DNA from: Xanthomonas sp. GPE 39
GTDB taxonomy: Bacteria > Pseudomonadota > Gammaproteobacteria > Xanthomonadales > Xanthomonadaceae
NCBI RefSeq assembly: GCF_000963005.1
Contig: NZ_JZHZ01000007.1
Location: 1,073,360 to 1,137,359, forward strand
Reading direction: 5' to 3'
Length of the DNA stretch: 64,000 bases
Part shown: in pieces, positions 53,500 through 63,600 of the stretch
Position numbering within the stretch: the stretch's first letter is position 1
Layout: every line of letters starts with the position of its first letter
Made by a program: the position numbers and the translations under genes
Notes under the pieces: model-generated
The model's database searches: none
Told to the model about the DNA's origin: nothing
The model's input: only the letters and a program-made list of their open reading frames with translations

Positions 53500-54642
53500 A
53501 TGCGGATGCAGACGCTGACGTGCTTGGACGATGTGAAAGCCTTGGCGCGGCGCCGCGTGCCGCGCATGTTCTATGACTACGTGGATGCCGGTAGTTGGTC
53601 GCAGTCGACCTTGCATGCCAACCGTCGTGACTTCGATGCGCTGGCGCTGCGTCAACGCATCGGCTGCGATGTCGCGCGGCGCAGCACCGCCGCGTGCATG
53701 CTGGGGCGCCAGGTCAGCATGCCGGTTGCGCTGGCACCCACCGGATTGGCGGGGCTGATCTGGGCCAATGGCGAGATCCTGGGCGCGCGTGCAGCCGAAG
53801 CGTTCGGTGTGCCGTTTGTACTGTCGATGATGAGCATCTGTGCGCTGGAAGAAGTCTGTGCGGTGCTGCGGGCGCCATGCTGGTTCCAGCTTTATCCGAT
53901 GCGCGATCGCGGCATCGTGGCGGCGCTGATCGAGCGTGCGACACGAGCAGGCTGCGCGGCGCTGGTCCTCACCCTGGATGTGCCGTTCATGGGCCAGCGT
54001 CATGCCGATCTGCGCAATGGCCTGAGTGTGCCGCCGCGGCTCAAGCCTGCGGCATTGCTGGATTTTCTCGCGCATCCGCGCTGGGCCTTGGGGATGTTGC
54101 GCACGCGTCGTCGCTGCTTCGGCAATCTCGTGGACTATGCGCCTGCCGGCAACGACTTGCGGACGCTATCCGGTTGGACCGCGCAGCAATTCGATGCGGG
54201 GATCGGGTGGGAGGATGTGGCATGGGTCCGTTCGCGTTGGCGTGGGACGTTGGTAATCAAGGGCGTGCTGGATGCGGAGGACGCGCGTCAGGCCATTGCC
54301 GCTGGTGCCGATGCGCTGGTCGTCAGCAATCACGGCGGCCGCCAGCTCGATGGCGCGTGTTCCAGCGTACGCGCGTTGCCCGCCATTGCGGAGTTGGCCG
54401 CTGGCCGTGCCGATGTGCATCTGGACAGCGGCATTCGCTGCGGCCAGGACGTGCTCAAGGCGTTGGCGCTCGGCGCCAGTGCGACCTATATCGGTCGTGC
54501 GTGGTTGTATGGTCTTGCCGCCCTGGGGCAGGCGGGGGTGGCACATGTGCTGGCGTTGATCCAGCGCGAACTGGAGTTGACGATGGCATTGTGCGGACGC
54601 ACGGAAATCGCGGCGGTCGACCGTGGAATCCTGTTGTCGTGA
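53500..54642 (+). CDS. FMN-dependent alpha-hydroxy acid oxidase, probably 4-hydroxymandelate oxidase
   Basis: 380 residues, LldD/lactate oxidase family. Active-site residues visible: Tyr25/Tyr27 in FYDYVDAGS, Tyr132 in QLYPMRDRG, Lys254 in VIKGVLDAEDA, and His278 with Arg281 in SNHGGRQLDG; the FMN-phosphate region DSGIRCGQDVLKALALGA follows. Alone it could be an L-lactate dehydrogenase. Its place beside a HpgT-like and a HmaS-like gene makes the Hmo role (4-hydroxymandelate to 4-hydroxybenzoylformate) more likely. Confidence 0.85.
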   Translation: MRMQTLTCLDDVKALARRRVPRMFYDYVDAGSWSQSTLHANRRDFDALALRQRIGCDVARRSTAACMLGRQVSMPVALAPTGLAGLIWANGEILGARAAEAFGVPFVLSMMSICALEEVCAVLRAPCWFQLYPMRDRGIVAALIERATRAGCAALVLTLDVPFMGQRHADLRNGLSVPPRLKPAALLDFLAHPRWALGMLRTRRRCFGNLVDYAPAGNDLRTLSGWTAQQFDAGIGWEDVAWVRSRWRGTLVIKGVLDAEDARQAIAAGADALVVSNHGGRQLDGACSSVRALPAIAELAAGRADVHLDSGIRCGQDVLKALALGASATYIGRAWLYGLAALGQAGVAHVLALIQRELELTMALCGRTEIAAVDRGILLS

Positions 54643-54804
54643 GGAGGGCGCTGCGAGCGCGTCGATCGCACCGATGGCGTCGCTGTCAGGCGCGGGCGCG
54701 GCGTGTGTCGTGGATGCTTGTGGCCGACGCGAGGGGCAGGGGCGAATTGGGTGTGCCAAGTGCTCACCGCCCGCGCATGTTGTCGTGAGGCGGTTGCGGC
54801 CGTT

Positions 54805-56127
54805 TCAAGCGCAGTCGGGCAGGGGCAGCGGCGTTTGCGCCGTTGCCAGTGCGTGTAGCCGGTCGCGCACGAAGCGCGCAAAGCGTGCGATACCCTCGAC
54901 GATCGCTTCCGTCGCCACATGACTGTAGGCAAGCCGCACGTGTTGGCGCCAGCCACCGTCGATGGCGAAGAAACACAAGGGCATCACTAGGACGCCGTAG
55001 TCGCGTGCGCAACGCGCGGCTTCCTCTTCGGCGAACACGAACGGGAGCGAGACGATCAGGAAGAATCCGCCGGACGGTACATTCCACTGCACATCCGCTG
55101 CCAGCGTGCCAAGTTCTTTGCTCAGGCACTCCAGCATGCGGTCGCGATTACGCCGGTACTGCGCGCGTGGGGCCTGGATCAACGCCTCCAGGCTGCCGCC
55201 GTGTTCGAGCAAGACACCGCCGACAATGGCTTGGGCGATTTGACCGGTGTTCAGTGTGCCGAAACTTTTCCGCTGCGTCAGCGCCTGCTGCAAGGCATCT
55301 GCGGCGCAGGCATCGCCGAATAACGTCGGTGGCAGGACCGCGAAGCCCACGCGCAGTCCGGGACATAAGGTCTTGGAATAGGTGCCCAGGTAGATCACAC
55401 AGCCGTGGCGGTCCAGTGCGCGCATGGTGGGCAGGCGTTCGGCCTCGAACGCGAACAGTCCGTAGGGGTTGTCCTCCAGGATCACGACGCCGCGTGCCGC
55501 GCACAAGGCAATGATCGCTTCGCGTTGCGTGCGCGCCAGGACGCTGCCGGTGGGGTTGTCGAAATCCGGGACCAGGTAGAGCAGGCGTGCGCGTTGTCCG
55601 GCGGCTTCCAGTGCGTCGAGCGTTTCGGCCAATGCGCCGACATCGGCGCGGTCGCCACGGTTGAATGCGGTGATCGGGATCCGCTGGCTATCGGCGACGC
55701 CGGTAATGCCGATATAGGTCGGGTTGCGCACCAGCACGACATCGCCTGGCTCCCGGCACAGCTCGGTGACGCACAACTGCAGCGCTTCCTGGCAGCCGGC
55801 GGTGACCAACAGACGTTCGCTGCTGGCCGGTACGCCCTCGTCGATGGCCAGTTGCGCGACGATCAGGTCGTTCACGATGCCCTGGGTCGCGCCGTACTGT
55901 GCGATCGTATCCAGCGATTGGGAGGGCGTCAGCCGATGCCGTCGAGCGAGGTGGTCGGCAAAGCGCGGCAGCGCCTGCATCCATGCCTGCAGATCGAAAA
56001 AGTCGTTGCTCGGGCGCCCGGAGACAAAGGAAATCGCATCGGGATGGCGCGAGGCGATTTCATTCAGAAAATTCATGACCTCCAGGCGATTGCCGCCAGT
56101 GGCATGGGCGGCAGTGGGGCTGTGCAT
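54805..56127 (-). CDS. PLP aminotransferase, HpgT-like (4-hydroxyphenylglycine aminotransferase)
   Basis: 440 residues, fold type I, MocR/2-aminoadipate aminotransferase-like. NPTG at 191-194, EDNPYG with Asp219, PLP Lys252 in YSKTLCPGLRVGF. In known hydroxyphenylglycine pathways this type of enzyme transfers the amino group of Tyr to 4-hydroxybenzoylformate and returns 4-hydroxyphenylpyruvate. Assigned from context; other substrates possible. ATG 56127 used, as the longer frame upstream (to 56457) lies over the next gene. Confidence 0.8.
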   Translation of the reverse strand: MHSPTAAHATGGNRLEVMNFLNEIASRHPDAISFVSGRPSNDFFDLQAWMQALPRFADHLARRHRLTPSQSLDTIAQYGATQGIVNDLIVAQLAIDEGVPASSERLLVTAGCQEALQLCVTELCREPGDVVLVRNPTYIGITGVADSQRIPITAFNRGDRADVGALAETLDALEAAGQRARLLYLVPDFDNPTGSVLARTQREAIIALCAARGVVILEDNPYGLFAFEAERLPTMRALDRHGCVIYLGTYSKTLCPGLRVGFAVLPPTLFGDACAADALQQALTQRKSFGTLNTGQIAQAIVGGVLLEHGGSLEALIQAPRAQYRRNRDRMLECLSKELGTLAADVQWNVPSGGFFLIVSLPFVFAEEEAARCARDYGVLVMPLCFFAIDGGWRQHVRLAYSHVATEAIVEGIARFARFVRDRLHALATAQTPLPLPDCA

Positions 56128-56156
56128 GGACAGGCTCCGGCGTGGACGTGGATCGA

Positions 56157-56663
56157 TCAATAGGCGCCGCTGCGTTCTAGTTGCGCGAAGAGTTCGGCGA
56201 CGGAAGACTCCTGGAAGCCGGCTTCGCCATTGCGTTCGATGAATTCGAAGCTCAGTCCGGTGGCCGCGTCGCGGCTGGAAAATGCCTGGCGCAATCCATC
56301 GCCCTGGATCACATCGGTGTCGAAGCGCAAGCCGCGCCCACGCAGACGCTGTACAGCGGCGTGCGTATTGTCCACGCGCAAGGCGATGTGGGCCACGCCC
56401 ACGCCATGATGTTCGATCAGGCGCGAGACCTGAGACTGCGGTTCCGTGCCTTGACACAGGACGAAGGTGATCGCGCCATGTTGCATTTCCGCCGAGAGCA
56501 TGCCGGTACGTTGCCCGGTGATGTGGCGGCGCTTGGTCAAGGTGAAGCCAAGTTGGTCGCGAAACAGCGCGATGGCCGCTTCAAGGTCCTGTACGGCAAG
56601 CGCGATGTGATCGATCGTGTGGTACTGCAACGCGCTTTCGGGGGATCTGCCAGTATCGGCCAT
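56157..56663 (-). CDS. compact single-domain VOC dioxygenase related to HmaS/HPPD
   Basis: 168 residues, versus about 350 for hydroxymandelate synthase or HPPD. The sequence corresponds to their C-terminal, Fe(II)-binding half: His19 (TIDHIAL), His92 (GVAHIAL) and Glu140 (SFEFIER) match the 2-His-1-Glu triad, and SQVSRLIEHHGVGVAHIA and GEAGFQESSVAELFAQLER resemble the family ends. The N-terminal domain is absent; upstream to 56840 there is no VOC sequence. Expected to do the HmaS step (4-hydroxyphenylpyruvate to 4-hydroxymandelate), but this is inferred from context. Thirty bases separate it from hpgT, same strand. Confidence 0.75.
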   Translation of the reverse strand: MADTGRSPESALQYHTIDHIALAVQDLEAAIALFRDQLGFTLTKRRHITGQRTGMLSAEMQHGAITFVLCQGTEPQSQVSRLIEHHGVGVAHIALRVDNTHAAVQRLRGRGLRFDTDVIQGDGLRQAFSSRDAATGLSFEFIERNGEAGFQESSVAELFAQLERSGAY

Positions 56664-57328
56664 GGAGTGCTCCGTTCGTTGTCGCAAGGTGTGCCGATAA
56701 TCGATGTCATGCCGTGCGCGAGATTCATCTGTCTGTGCGGCGAGACCGTCGGCCAACGTGTGTTCACTGAATGAGTGGCATGGCAACTTGGGATGCGGCA
56801 GACGTTCTGCGCGGTTCGCATCTAACGGGAAGTTGCGCATGCCCGGTCAGGCTACGCTGCCAATGCGAAGCTGCGATGACAATTTCGCCTGCAGATTTGT
56901 GGATGCGTGCGCGGCCGTCATTTTCGGATAGGCAGGGCCGGCACTGCTTGCTGCGCGGCAACCTCAGGTGCTGGAGACCGCGTGCGTGTTCGTCGCCGAC
57001 GATCTGCGTCCATGCGTCGCGGCAGCCAGTGGGGCGTGCGTTCGCCTGTTCGATTTTTGCGCTGTCTCGATGTCGGAGAGCGGTTGTTTCAGTTTGCCCT
57101 GCGTCTTCATGTCAGCCGTGGCGCGGTTTGTTGCAATGCCGCCAGGCGCAGTCGGGAAGGGGGGGGCATGTGGCAACGTTTAAAATCAATTTTATTTACA
57201 TGAAACTTATGTTTAAGAAATGAATTTTGTGTTTCGATACAATTCTCTTGTGCGAGATTTGTCATAAGAGGGACGCAATTTCTGCATAGCATGCGCCGCC
57301 CAGAAACTGACTTCTGAGGCCGGATGAG
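56664..57328. promoter_or_regulatory. divergent intergenic region with an AT-rich patch
   Basis: 665 bases between hmaS-like and araC-like genes, no credible gene. The patch 57175-57255 is strongly AT-rich (many TTTA and AAAT runs) in a GC-rich genome, and holds a fair -10 box TACAAT at 57238-57243, about 85 bases before the araC-like start; the -35 is not clear. An imperfect inverted repeat CTCTTGTG/CATAAGAG at 57245-57270 could be an operator. Confidence 0.4.
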
Positions 57329-58363
57329 ATGGCTAAGATATGCCGAGTGCAGCGAGAGTCTCCTCGTGATGTGGTGGAAGCACGGGTTGCTCCCGTGTCC
57401 AGCGTCTTCGATGCATTTTTTACTTCGCAAGTGCATCCTGGCGAGCGCGTGCCGCGCTGGCTCGATTGGATGGCGCGTTCGATCGGCGTGGATCGGCCTG
57501 GCATACGGGCGCGGCGCAAATTCTCTTTTTCGCCTGTGCAACCGGTGTTCGACGGGTGTATCAACCAGCTACGCCTTGGAGATGTGCATCTTGCCAAGGT
57601 GTTGGCGACAGGACATGAATTCCATCTGACTCTGGCCGACAACGACGATGAGCGGCCGCGCATCCTGGTGGCGCTGCAGCAAAAGGGCGCGAGCCGGATG
57701 GTGTGCGATGGCGTCTCGACCGCACTGCGCGCCGGCGAGCTGGCCGTGTTGCAGATCGATCGGCAGTTTTGTTTCGCCAGTGAGGCCAGTGTCGAAAATT
57801 ACTTCATTTGGTTTGCGCAGCCGCGGCGCGCGATGAAGCTGGTCAATGAGGTCGCATCGCAGCGGCTGTGCGGACCGGCGCCGATGCAGCGGCTGGCATG
57901 CAGTCTGATCGAGCGTTTGTTCAGCGAGCCGGGGCTGTGCAATTCCGACAGCGAGCACTTCCTCGCGCAAGCCCTGACCAATTTGCTTGAACTGACGTTC
58001 AAAGAGTCCAGCGACGTGCAGCCACCGTTGGAACCCAACCGGCCGTCGCGGGAGATGGTGGTGCAGTTCGTCGAACGCAATTTGCGCGACCCGGAGCTTT
58101 CCCCGGAGAGCATCGCGCGTGCGCTGGGCTGGAGCAAACGCACGGTCTATCGCGCATTCAAGAGCAGCGACGGCGAGAGTCTGAACAGTTATTTGTGGCG
58201 ACGACGGGTCGAACAGTGCGCGCAAGAGTTGCGTGGGCCAGGCAACCAGAGCATTACCGGGATTGCCTATTCTTTCGGCTTCAGTAGCTCTCCGCATTTC
58301 AGTCGCTTGTTCAAGCAGCACATGGGCGCCTCGCCGTTGCGGTATCGTCGCGGCGATCATTGA
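57329..58363 (+). CDS. AraC-family transcriptional regulator
   Basis: 344 residues. N-terminal 230 residues resemble the AraC ligand-binding/cupin-like arm of AraC-binding-domain-like regulators; C-terminal AraC helix-turn-helix pair at about 245-340: LSPESIARALGWSKRTVYRAF and SITGIAYSFGFSSSPHFSRLFKQHMG. Sits between the amino-acid genes and the TE/NRPS genes, so it is the likely switch of the locus. ATG 57329 with GAGG about 10 bases upstream. Confidence 0.92.
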   Translation: MAKICRVQRESPRDVVEARVAPVSSVFDAFFTSQVHPGERVPRWLDWMARSIGVDRPGIRARRKFSFSPVQPVFDGCINQLRLGDVHLAKVLATGHEFHLTLADNDDERPRILVALQQKGASRMVCDGVSTALRAGELAVLQIDRQFCFASEASVENYFIWFAQPRRAMKLVNEVASQRLCGPAPMQRLACSLIERLFSEPGLCNSDSEHFLAQALTNLLELTFKESSDVQPPLEPNRPSREMVVQFVERNLRDPELSPESIARALGWSKRTVYRAFKSSDGESLNSYLWRRRVEQCAQELRGPGNQSITGIAYSFGFSSSPHFSRLFKQHMGASPLRYRRGDH

Positions 58364-58582
58364 GTCCGCGCGGGGCGCCGATGGCAACGGCGCTGGTGCC
58401 GTGTTGCCTTGGACGCAAGGCGTGCGCTTGCGGTTTTCGCACGCTCAGGTTCCGAATGCCACGTGTCACCGCGCCTGCCCGCCATTGTCGAGGGAGGCGT
58501 CTGCCTCCTGCTTCGCGCGGTCACGCTCCTGCGCTGTGCCGGGCGAAGCCGATGCGTCGTCCCGGTAACCCGAAACGTGCGA

Positions 58583-60427
58583 TTACCTGCCGACTGCTGC
58601 AGCAGGCAGGGCGGAGGCGGTTGTGGCGGTCGCTGCATCGCGCACGTTGGACATCCACCACTCGGCCAAGGTCTGACTCTGCGGTTTGGCAAGCACGGTC
58701 ATGTGATTGCCGGGGCCGTGCCAGGGGCGTAGATCGGCGGCATGGGGGGTCCAGGCTTCGCTCAGTCCCTGATACGTGTCGGCCAGTTGCGTTTTTTCGT
58801 GCAGGGCGTTGTCGACAAGGACCAGATGCAACGTGCCTGGATAGGGCTTGGCCGGCGTGTAGGTGGTTCGGCAGCACTGGGCGAACGTGGTCAGGCTGCC
58901 GCGGATCGCCTCGCTGCGCGAGCGTGGCGGCATCAGTCCGTGTTCCACCATGACCCGATGCACCGATTGAATCAACGCATCCTGGCCGAGACGATGCAGC
59001 GCCTGGCGGTCGATGTTCAGTGGCGTGCGTACACGCATCTGCAATGCGTCGAGGAAATAGTCCACGATGATGTCGCGCTTGCAGTCGTGCGGTGCCAGCG
59101 CGCGATGTGGAGGACGGGTGTCGATCAGGGTCAGGCTGGCGGGCGGGCGGCCGAGGGCATGCAGGCGTAATGCCATCTCCAGCACCACCCAGCCGCCGAA
59201 CGAATGACCGATCAGATGCAGGGCAGCGGCATTGTTGGCGTTGCTGGGCAAGGCATCGAGATAGTGTTGTGCGGCAAGTTCCACCGAACCGAACGGCGGG
59301 CCACTGCCGTCGGTGCCACGCGGTTGCATGCCGATCACATGGCAGCTCTGTCCCAGCGCGGTGCTCAGGTCGACGAAGCCTGTCATGCTGTCGCCCGCAC
59401 CCGGCACACAGACGACCACGGGCGCGGTCGGGCGCGCCGATTGCAGCGTGAATGCGGGTTCGTAAGCCGATGCCGCAACCGTGGACCCGCACGCGCAGAG
59501 CGCGCTCGACAGACACCGACCCAGGCGCGGTAGATGTTCGGCTTCGATCAGCGTGCCATGATGGCCGGGGACGGCCACCGATTGCACCTGGCGTGCCGGC
59601 AACAGCCGTGTCCAGCCGAGCGTCGTGTCCTCGGGGAACGGCTCGGACGCATGGAATACCGTCAGTGGGCAGTGCGCGGCAAGCCGTTGTACCCAATACG
59701 TGGGCCACATCCTTTCGAATGTTGCACGCATCCGGCTGGTGTGGAAGATCTGCTCCACGCTGGTCTGCGCGCGCGCGGCCAGATCGTTCAACAGCCGATC
59801 CGCGTGGGCATACGCGGCCAGCGCTTGTGACGATGCCTGTTCTGCTTTCGCAACCAGCTCGTCGAGCGCCGCCTGGGTGGCAGCGTCGTGGTCCGCCGGT
59901 GTGCGCTGCAGTAGCAGTTTCATGCGTGCGAGCAGGTGCTGTTTGCACGTCTCATCCAACGTCATGGGATCCGGCGCGCGGTCAGGGCAGTGGCAATCGA
60001 GCAGGCCCAGGAAGGCCACCGACTCGTTGTGTATGCCCAAGTGCTGGGCGATGGCATAGGCGAGCAAGCCGCCGGAGGAGTCGCCGAACAGGTGATACGG
60101 GCCATGTGGCTGCACTGCGCGGATCGTTTCGACCATCTGTGCGGCCAGCGTTTCCATCATGGTCGGTAACGGGTCTGGCCAGGGCAGGGCATAGACCGGG
60201 ATGTCCGCTTCGAGATGTTCTGCCAGCGCGAAGGCGTAGGCGATATCTCCGGCGCCGGTCGGCACTACGAACAGCGGCGGACGTGTCCCGTGGGCGCGGA
60301 CGACGAGCGCATGGCTGTCCCGTGCGTTGGGGCCGCCGAGCTGCGGATCGGCCTGCTGGCGTGATGTGGGATGTGCGGGCATGTGATGGAAAACGTGGTG
60401 GGCGATGGGCAGTTCAGCGGCAACCAT
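58583..60427 (-). CDS. free-standing tandem thioesterase protein
   Basis: 614 residues made of two alpha/beta-hydrolase thioesterase domains. TE1 (about 40-310): Ser117 in FGDSSGG, Asp144, His289/290 in PGHHGTL. TE2 (about 330-600): Ser409 in IGHSFGGW, Asp436 in LIDTRPP, His575 in GNHMT. Both triads look complete. No PCP or other NRPS domain at either end. The NRPS upstream ends without a TE, so this protein probably releases the product (TE1 cyclising, TE2 releasing or editing), working in trans. 203 bases after the NRPS stop. Confidence 0.88.
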   Translation of the reverse strand: MVAAELPIAHHVFHHMPAHPTSRQQADPQLGGPNARDSHALVVRAHGTRPPLFVVPTGAGDIAYAFALAEHLEADIPVYALPWPDPLPTMMETLAAQMVETIRAVQPHGPYHLFGDSSGGLLAYAIAQHLGIHNESVAFLGLLDCHCPDRAPDPMTLDETCKQHLLARMKLLLQRTPADHDAATQAALDELVAKAEQASSQALAAYAHADRLLNDLAARAQTSVEQIFHTSRMRATFERMWPTYWVQRLAAHCPLTVFHASEPFPEDTTLGWTRLLPARQVQSVAVPGHHGTLIEAEHLPRLGRCLSSALCACGSTVAASAYEPAFTLQSARPTAPVVVCVPGAGDSMTGFVDLSTALGQSCHVIGMQPRGTDGSGPPFGSVELAAQHYLDALPSNANNAAALHLIGHSFGGWVVLEMALRLHALGRPPASLTLIDTRPPHRALAPHDCKRDIIVDYFLDALQMRVRTPLNIDRQALHRLGQDALIQSVHRVMVEHGLMPPRSRSEAIRGSLTTFAQCCRTTYTPAKPYPGTLHLVLVDNALHEKTQLADTYQGLSEAWTPHAADLRPWHGPGNHMTVLAKPQSQTLAEWWMSNVRDAATATTASALPAAAVGR

Positions 60428-60510
60428 AGCGCTGTCGGCGAATGTTCGCCAAGTTAGAAGAAGCGGTGCCAGCGACGCTTCGCACGTAGACCCATTGCGT
60501 GCGATGCACC

Positions 60511-60537
60511 GAAAGCGCAGTGTGAGTGCGCTTTTTC
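60511..60537. terminator. hairpin with T-run between NRPS and TE genes
   Basis: Stem AAAGCGCA (60512-60519) and TGCGCTTT (60527-60534) with a 7-base loop; T-run on the plus strand, weaker in the minus direction of the genes. Could attenuate NRPS-to-TE transcription. Confidence 0.45.
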
Positions 60538-60570
60538 TCCGTTGCCGCGCGGGTGCGCTTGACTCGATGT

Positions 60571-60617
60571 GACACGCACTTGCCTGGCATGGGATCCAGG
60601 TCAGACAAGTGCGTGTC
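60571..60617. repeat. strong palindrome after the NRPS stop
   Basis: GACACGCACTTG (60571-60582) and CAAGTGCGTGTC (60606-60617) are a perfect 12-bp inverted repeat; inside it CCTGG (60583-60587) pairs with CCAGG (60596-60600). It lies 14 bases after the NRPS stop. It lacks a T-run on either strand, so a classic terminator is unlikely; an mRNA 3'-end stabiliser or a protein-binding site is possible. Confidence 0.75.
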
Positions 60618-60630
60618 CGGGTCTTCGGGA

Positions 60631-63600
60631 TCAGTCGTAGTAACGGCTACGGTCCACCAATGCGGCGATCGGGGCGCTGGAAGCGACGTGGCTGTCGGCC
60701 ATTGCCGCAGCCATGCGCGCGAGCGTGGGCTCGGCGAACAAACGCGACAGCGGCAGTCGGCGTTCGAGCTTTGCCTGAATGCGCGTGGTCAGTTGCACCG
60801 CCAGTAACGAATGGCCGCCGATGTCGAAGAAGTTGTCGTGTCGGTTGACACTGCCGACGCCGAGCAATTCGCACCAGATCTGCGCCAGTGCACATTCGCT
60901 CTCGCCCTGTGGCGGCTCGACCTCGGCGATGCCACGCTGGGCGTCGTCGGGGGCAGGCAGCGCACGCACATCCACCTTGCCGTTGGCGGTCAGTGGCCAG
61001 GCCTGCATGTCCACGTAGGCGTCTGGCAGCATGTACTCGGGCAAGCTGGCGGCCAAGTGGCGACGCAGTGCGCTCGGCTCCGGTGCCGATACGGCATCGG
61101 TCCCGATCACATAGGCCACCAGACGACGTTGCCCCGGCATGTCCTCGCGCACGCGCACCAGCGCTTGACTGATCTGCCGATGGCGCTGCAACGCCGCCTC
61201 GATCTCGCCCGGTTCCAGCCGGAACCCGCGGATCTTGCTTTGCGCATCACCTCGGCCCAGGCATTCGAGCAGGCCGTCGGCACGCCAGCGGCCGAGGTCG
61301 CCGGTCCGGTACATGCGCGCTCCCGGTTCTTCGCTGAAGGGATCGGGGACGAAGTGGTCGGCGGTCAACCCTGGTTGACCCAAATAACCCAGCGCCAGGC
61401 CCAGGCCGGCGATATGCAGTTCGCCCTGCATCCCCACCGGCACGGCCTGACGATGGCGGTCCAGGACATGTACGCGCAGATTGCCGATCGGTTTGCCGAT
61501 GGGAATGCGCCGGCCATCGTCCGCCACGTCGCTCAACGCCATGGCGGTGACGAACTGCGTGGTTTCGGTCGGGCCATAGGTCTGCAGCAAGGTCTGTGGC
61601 GGGTTGTTGTGTAGCAGCATGGCGAGCGCCTGCGGATCGGCGATGTCGCCACCGGTAATCAGATAGCGCAAGGTCGGCAGTGCGCGTGCCAGTTCGCTCG
61701 CATAGGCACGCAGCACACCGGCGACCAGGATCAGTACGGTGATGGCGTGATCGCGGGCGAAGTCTGCCAGTACGCTCGGGTCGAGCATCACCTCCTGCGG
61801 CACGACCACCACGCTGCCGCCGCTCAACAACGGCGCCCACACTTCCAGCGTGCTGGAGTCGAACGCCGGGTTGGACGCGAATGCGAAACGGTCCTGCGCC
61901 TGCCAATGGGCGTAGTCCGGAGCATGCACCAGGTTGAGGACGGCCTGATGCGGGATGACCACGCCTTTGGGCGTGCCGCTGGAACCGGAGGTGTACATGA
62001 CATACGCCGGTGCGCGGGCTGGCAGTGGCGGCGCGGCGAATGGCATCACCGCGATCATGTCCAGCGTGATCGGCAGACAGGGGACGTTCGCCCATGGCGG
62101 TGCCTCGCCGGGCGCATGCACGATGGCACGCGCCTGGCAGGCATCGACCAACTGAGCGTGTCGGGCCGCCGGTTGCTGCGGATCCAACGGCACATACGCC
62201 GCGCCCGCCTTGAGGATGCCCAGTTGCGCGGCGACCAGTGCGGCACTGCGCGGCAGCAGCGTCGCCACGCATGTGCCAGGGGCCACGCCAGCCTGCACCA
62301 GGTGCTGCGCGATCCGGTCGCTGTGCGCGTCCAGTTCGGCGTAACACAGGTGCTGCGTGCCGTCGATGACGGCGATCGCGTCCGGTGTGCGGCGGGCTTG
62401 CGCCTGGAACGCATGGTGCAGCGTCGTCGGTGCCTGCAATAGGGCGGTGGTGCGGTTCCATTGCTGCAACGCGTGCCATTGCCTCGCATCCACGAGCGGG
62501 TGTCGGTCCACCGCCAGCGTCGGTGCATCGACCAGTGCGGCCAGCAGGCGTGCGTAATGCGCGAGATACCCCTGCATGGTGTTGCGATCGAACAGCGCCG
62601 TGGCGTAACGCAGCACGCCGCCGATCCTCGATGGCGCAATCTGCATGTCCAGCGACAGATCGAATTGAGCGACCCGATGCTCGTTCGGGTAGGCGCACAG
62701 TTGCAATCCCGGCAGGTCGAGTGCGCGCGACGGCGTGGTATCGGAGGAGAACATCGCTTGGCACAACGGTGCATGCGCCAGGCTGCGCGCCGGGCCTACC
62801 GCTTCGATGATGCGTTCGTATGGGATGCTTTCGTTGGCTTGCGCCGCCACCAGGTTGCGCTGCACCTGCTCCAGCAATGCAATGAAGCTGGGCCGAGCCG
62901 ACAGGTCGATGCGCAGCGGCAAGGTGTTGACGAAGAAGCCGATCAGCGGTTCCAGTTCGCTGTGGCGACGGCCGGCCGACGGTGTGCCGATCACCACATC
63001 GGTTTGGCCGCTGTAGCGCGTCAACAACACCGCCCACGCTGCCAGCAGCAGCGCGAAGCTCGTGGTGCCTTGCTCCAGCGCCAATGCCTGCAGGCGCATG
63101 CTCAGGTCTGCGTCCAGCACCAGTTCCACATCGTCGCCTGCGGTGTCCTGTACCGGCGGGCGTGGCCGGTCCGTCGGCAATTCCAGCAGCGCCGGAGCAT
63201 CGCGCAACTGATCGCACCAGTAACCCAATTGGCGCTGTTGCTGCTGGTCATCGATCCAGCGACGTTGCCAGGCGGCGTAGTCCGCGTATTGGATCGGCAA
63301 TGGCGGCAACGGATCGGGCGCATCGCTGACGAACGCGGTATACAAGGCGCCCAGTTCCTCGATCAGGACGCCGATGGACCATCCGTCTGAGATGATGTGA
63401 TGCATGCTGAGCAGCAATACATGCTCATGTTCGGCCAGGCGCAGCAGACGGCCACGGATCAGTGGCCCGTTGGCGAGGTCGAAGCCGGTGCTGGCTTCGG
63501 CGAGGGCATGTGCACGCGCGGCGGCCTCCGTGTCCGCTTCGTCGCTCACGTCGATCAACGGCAGCGCCAATGCAAATGGCGCTGCGACGATCTGACAGGG

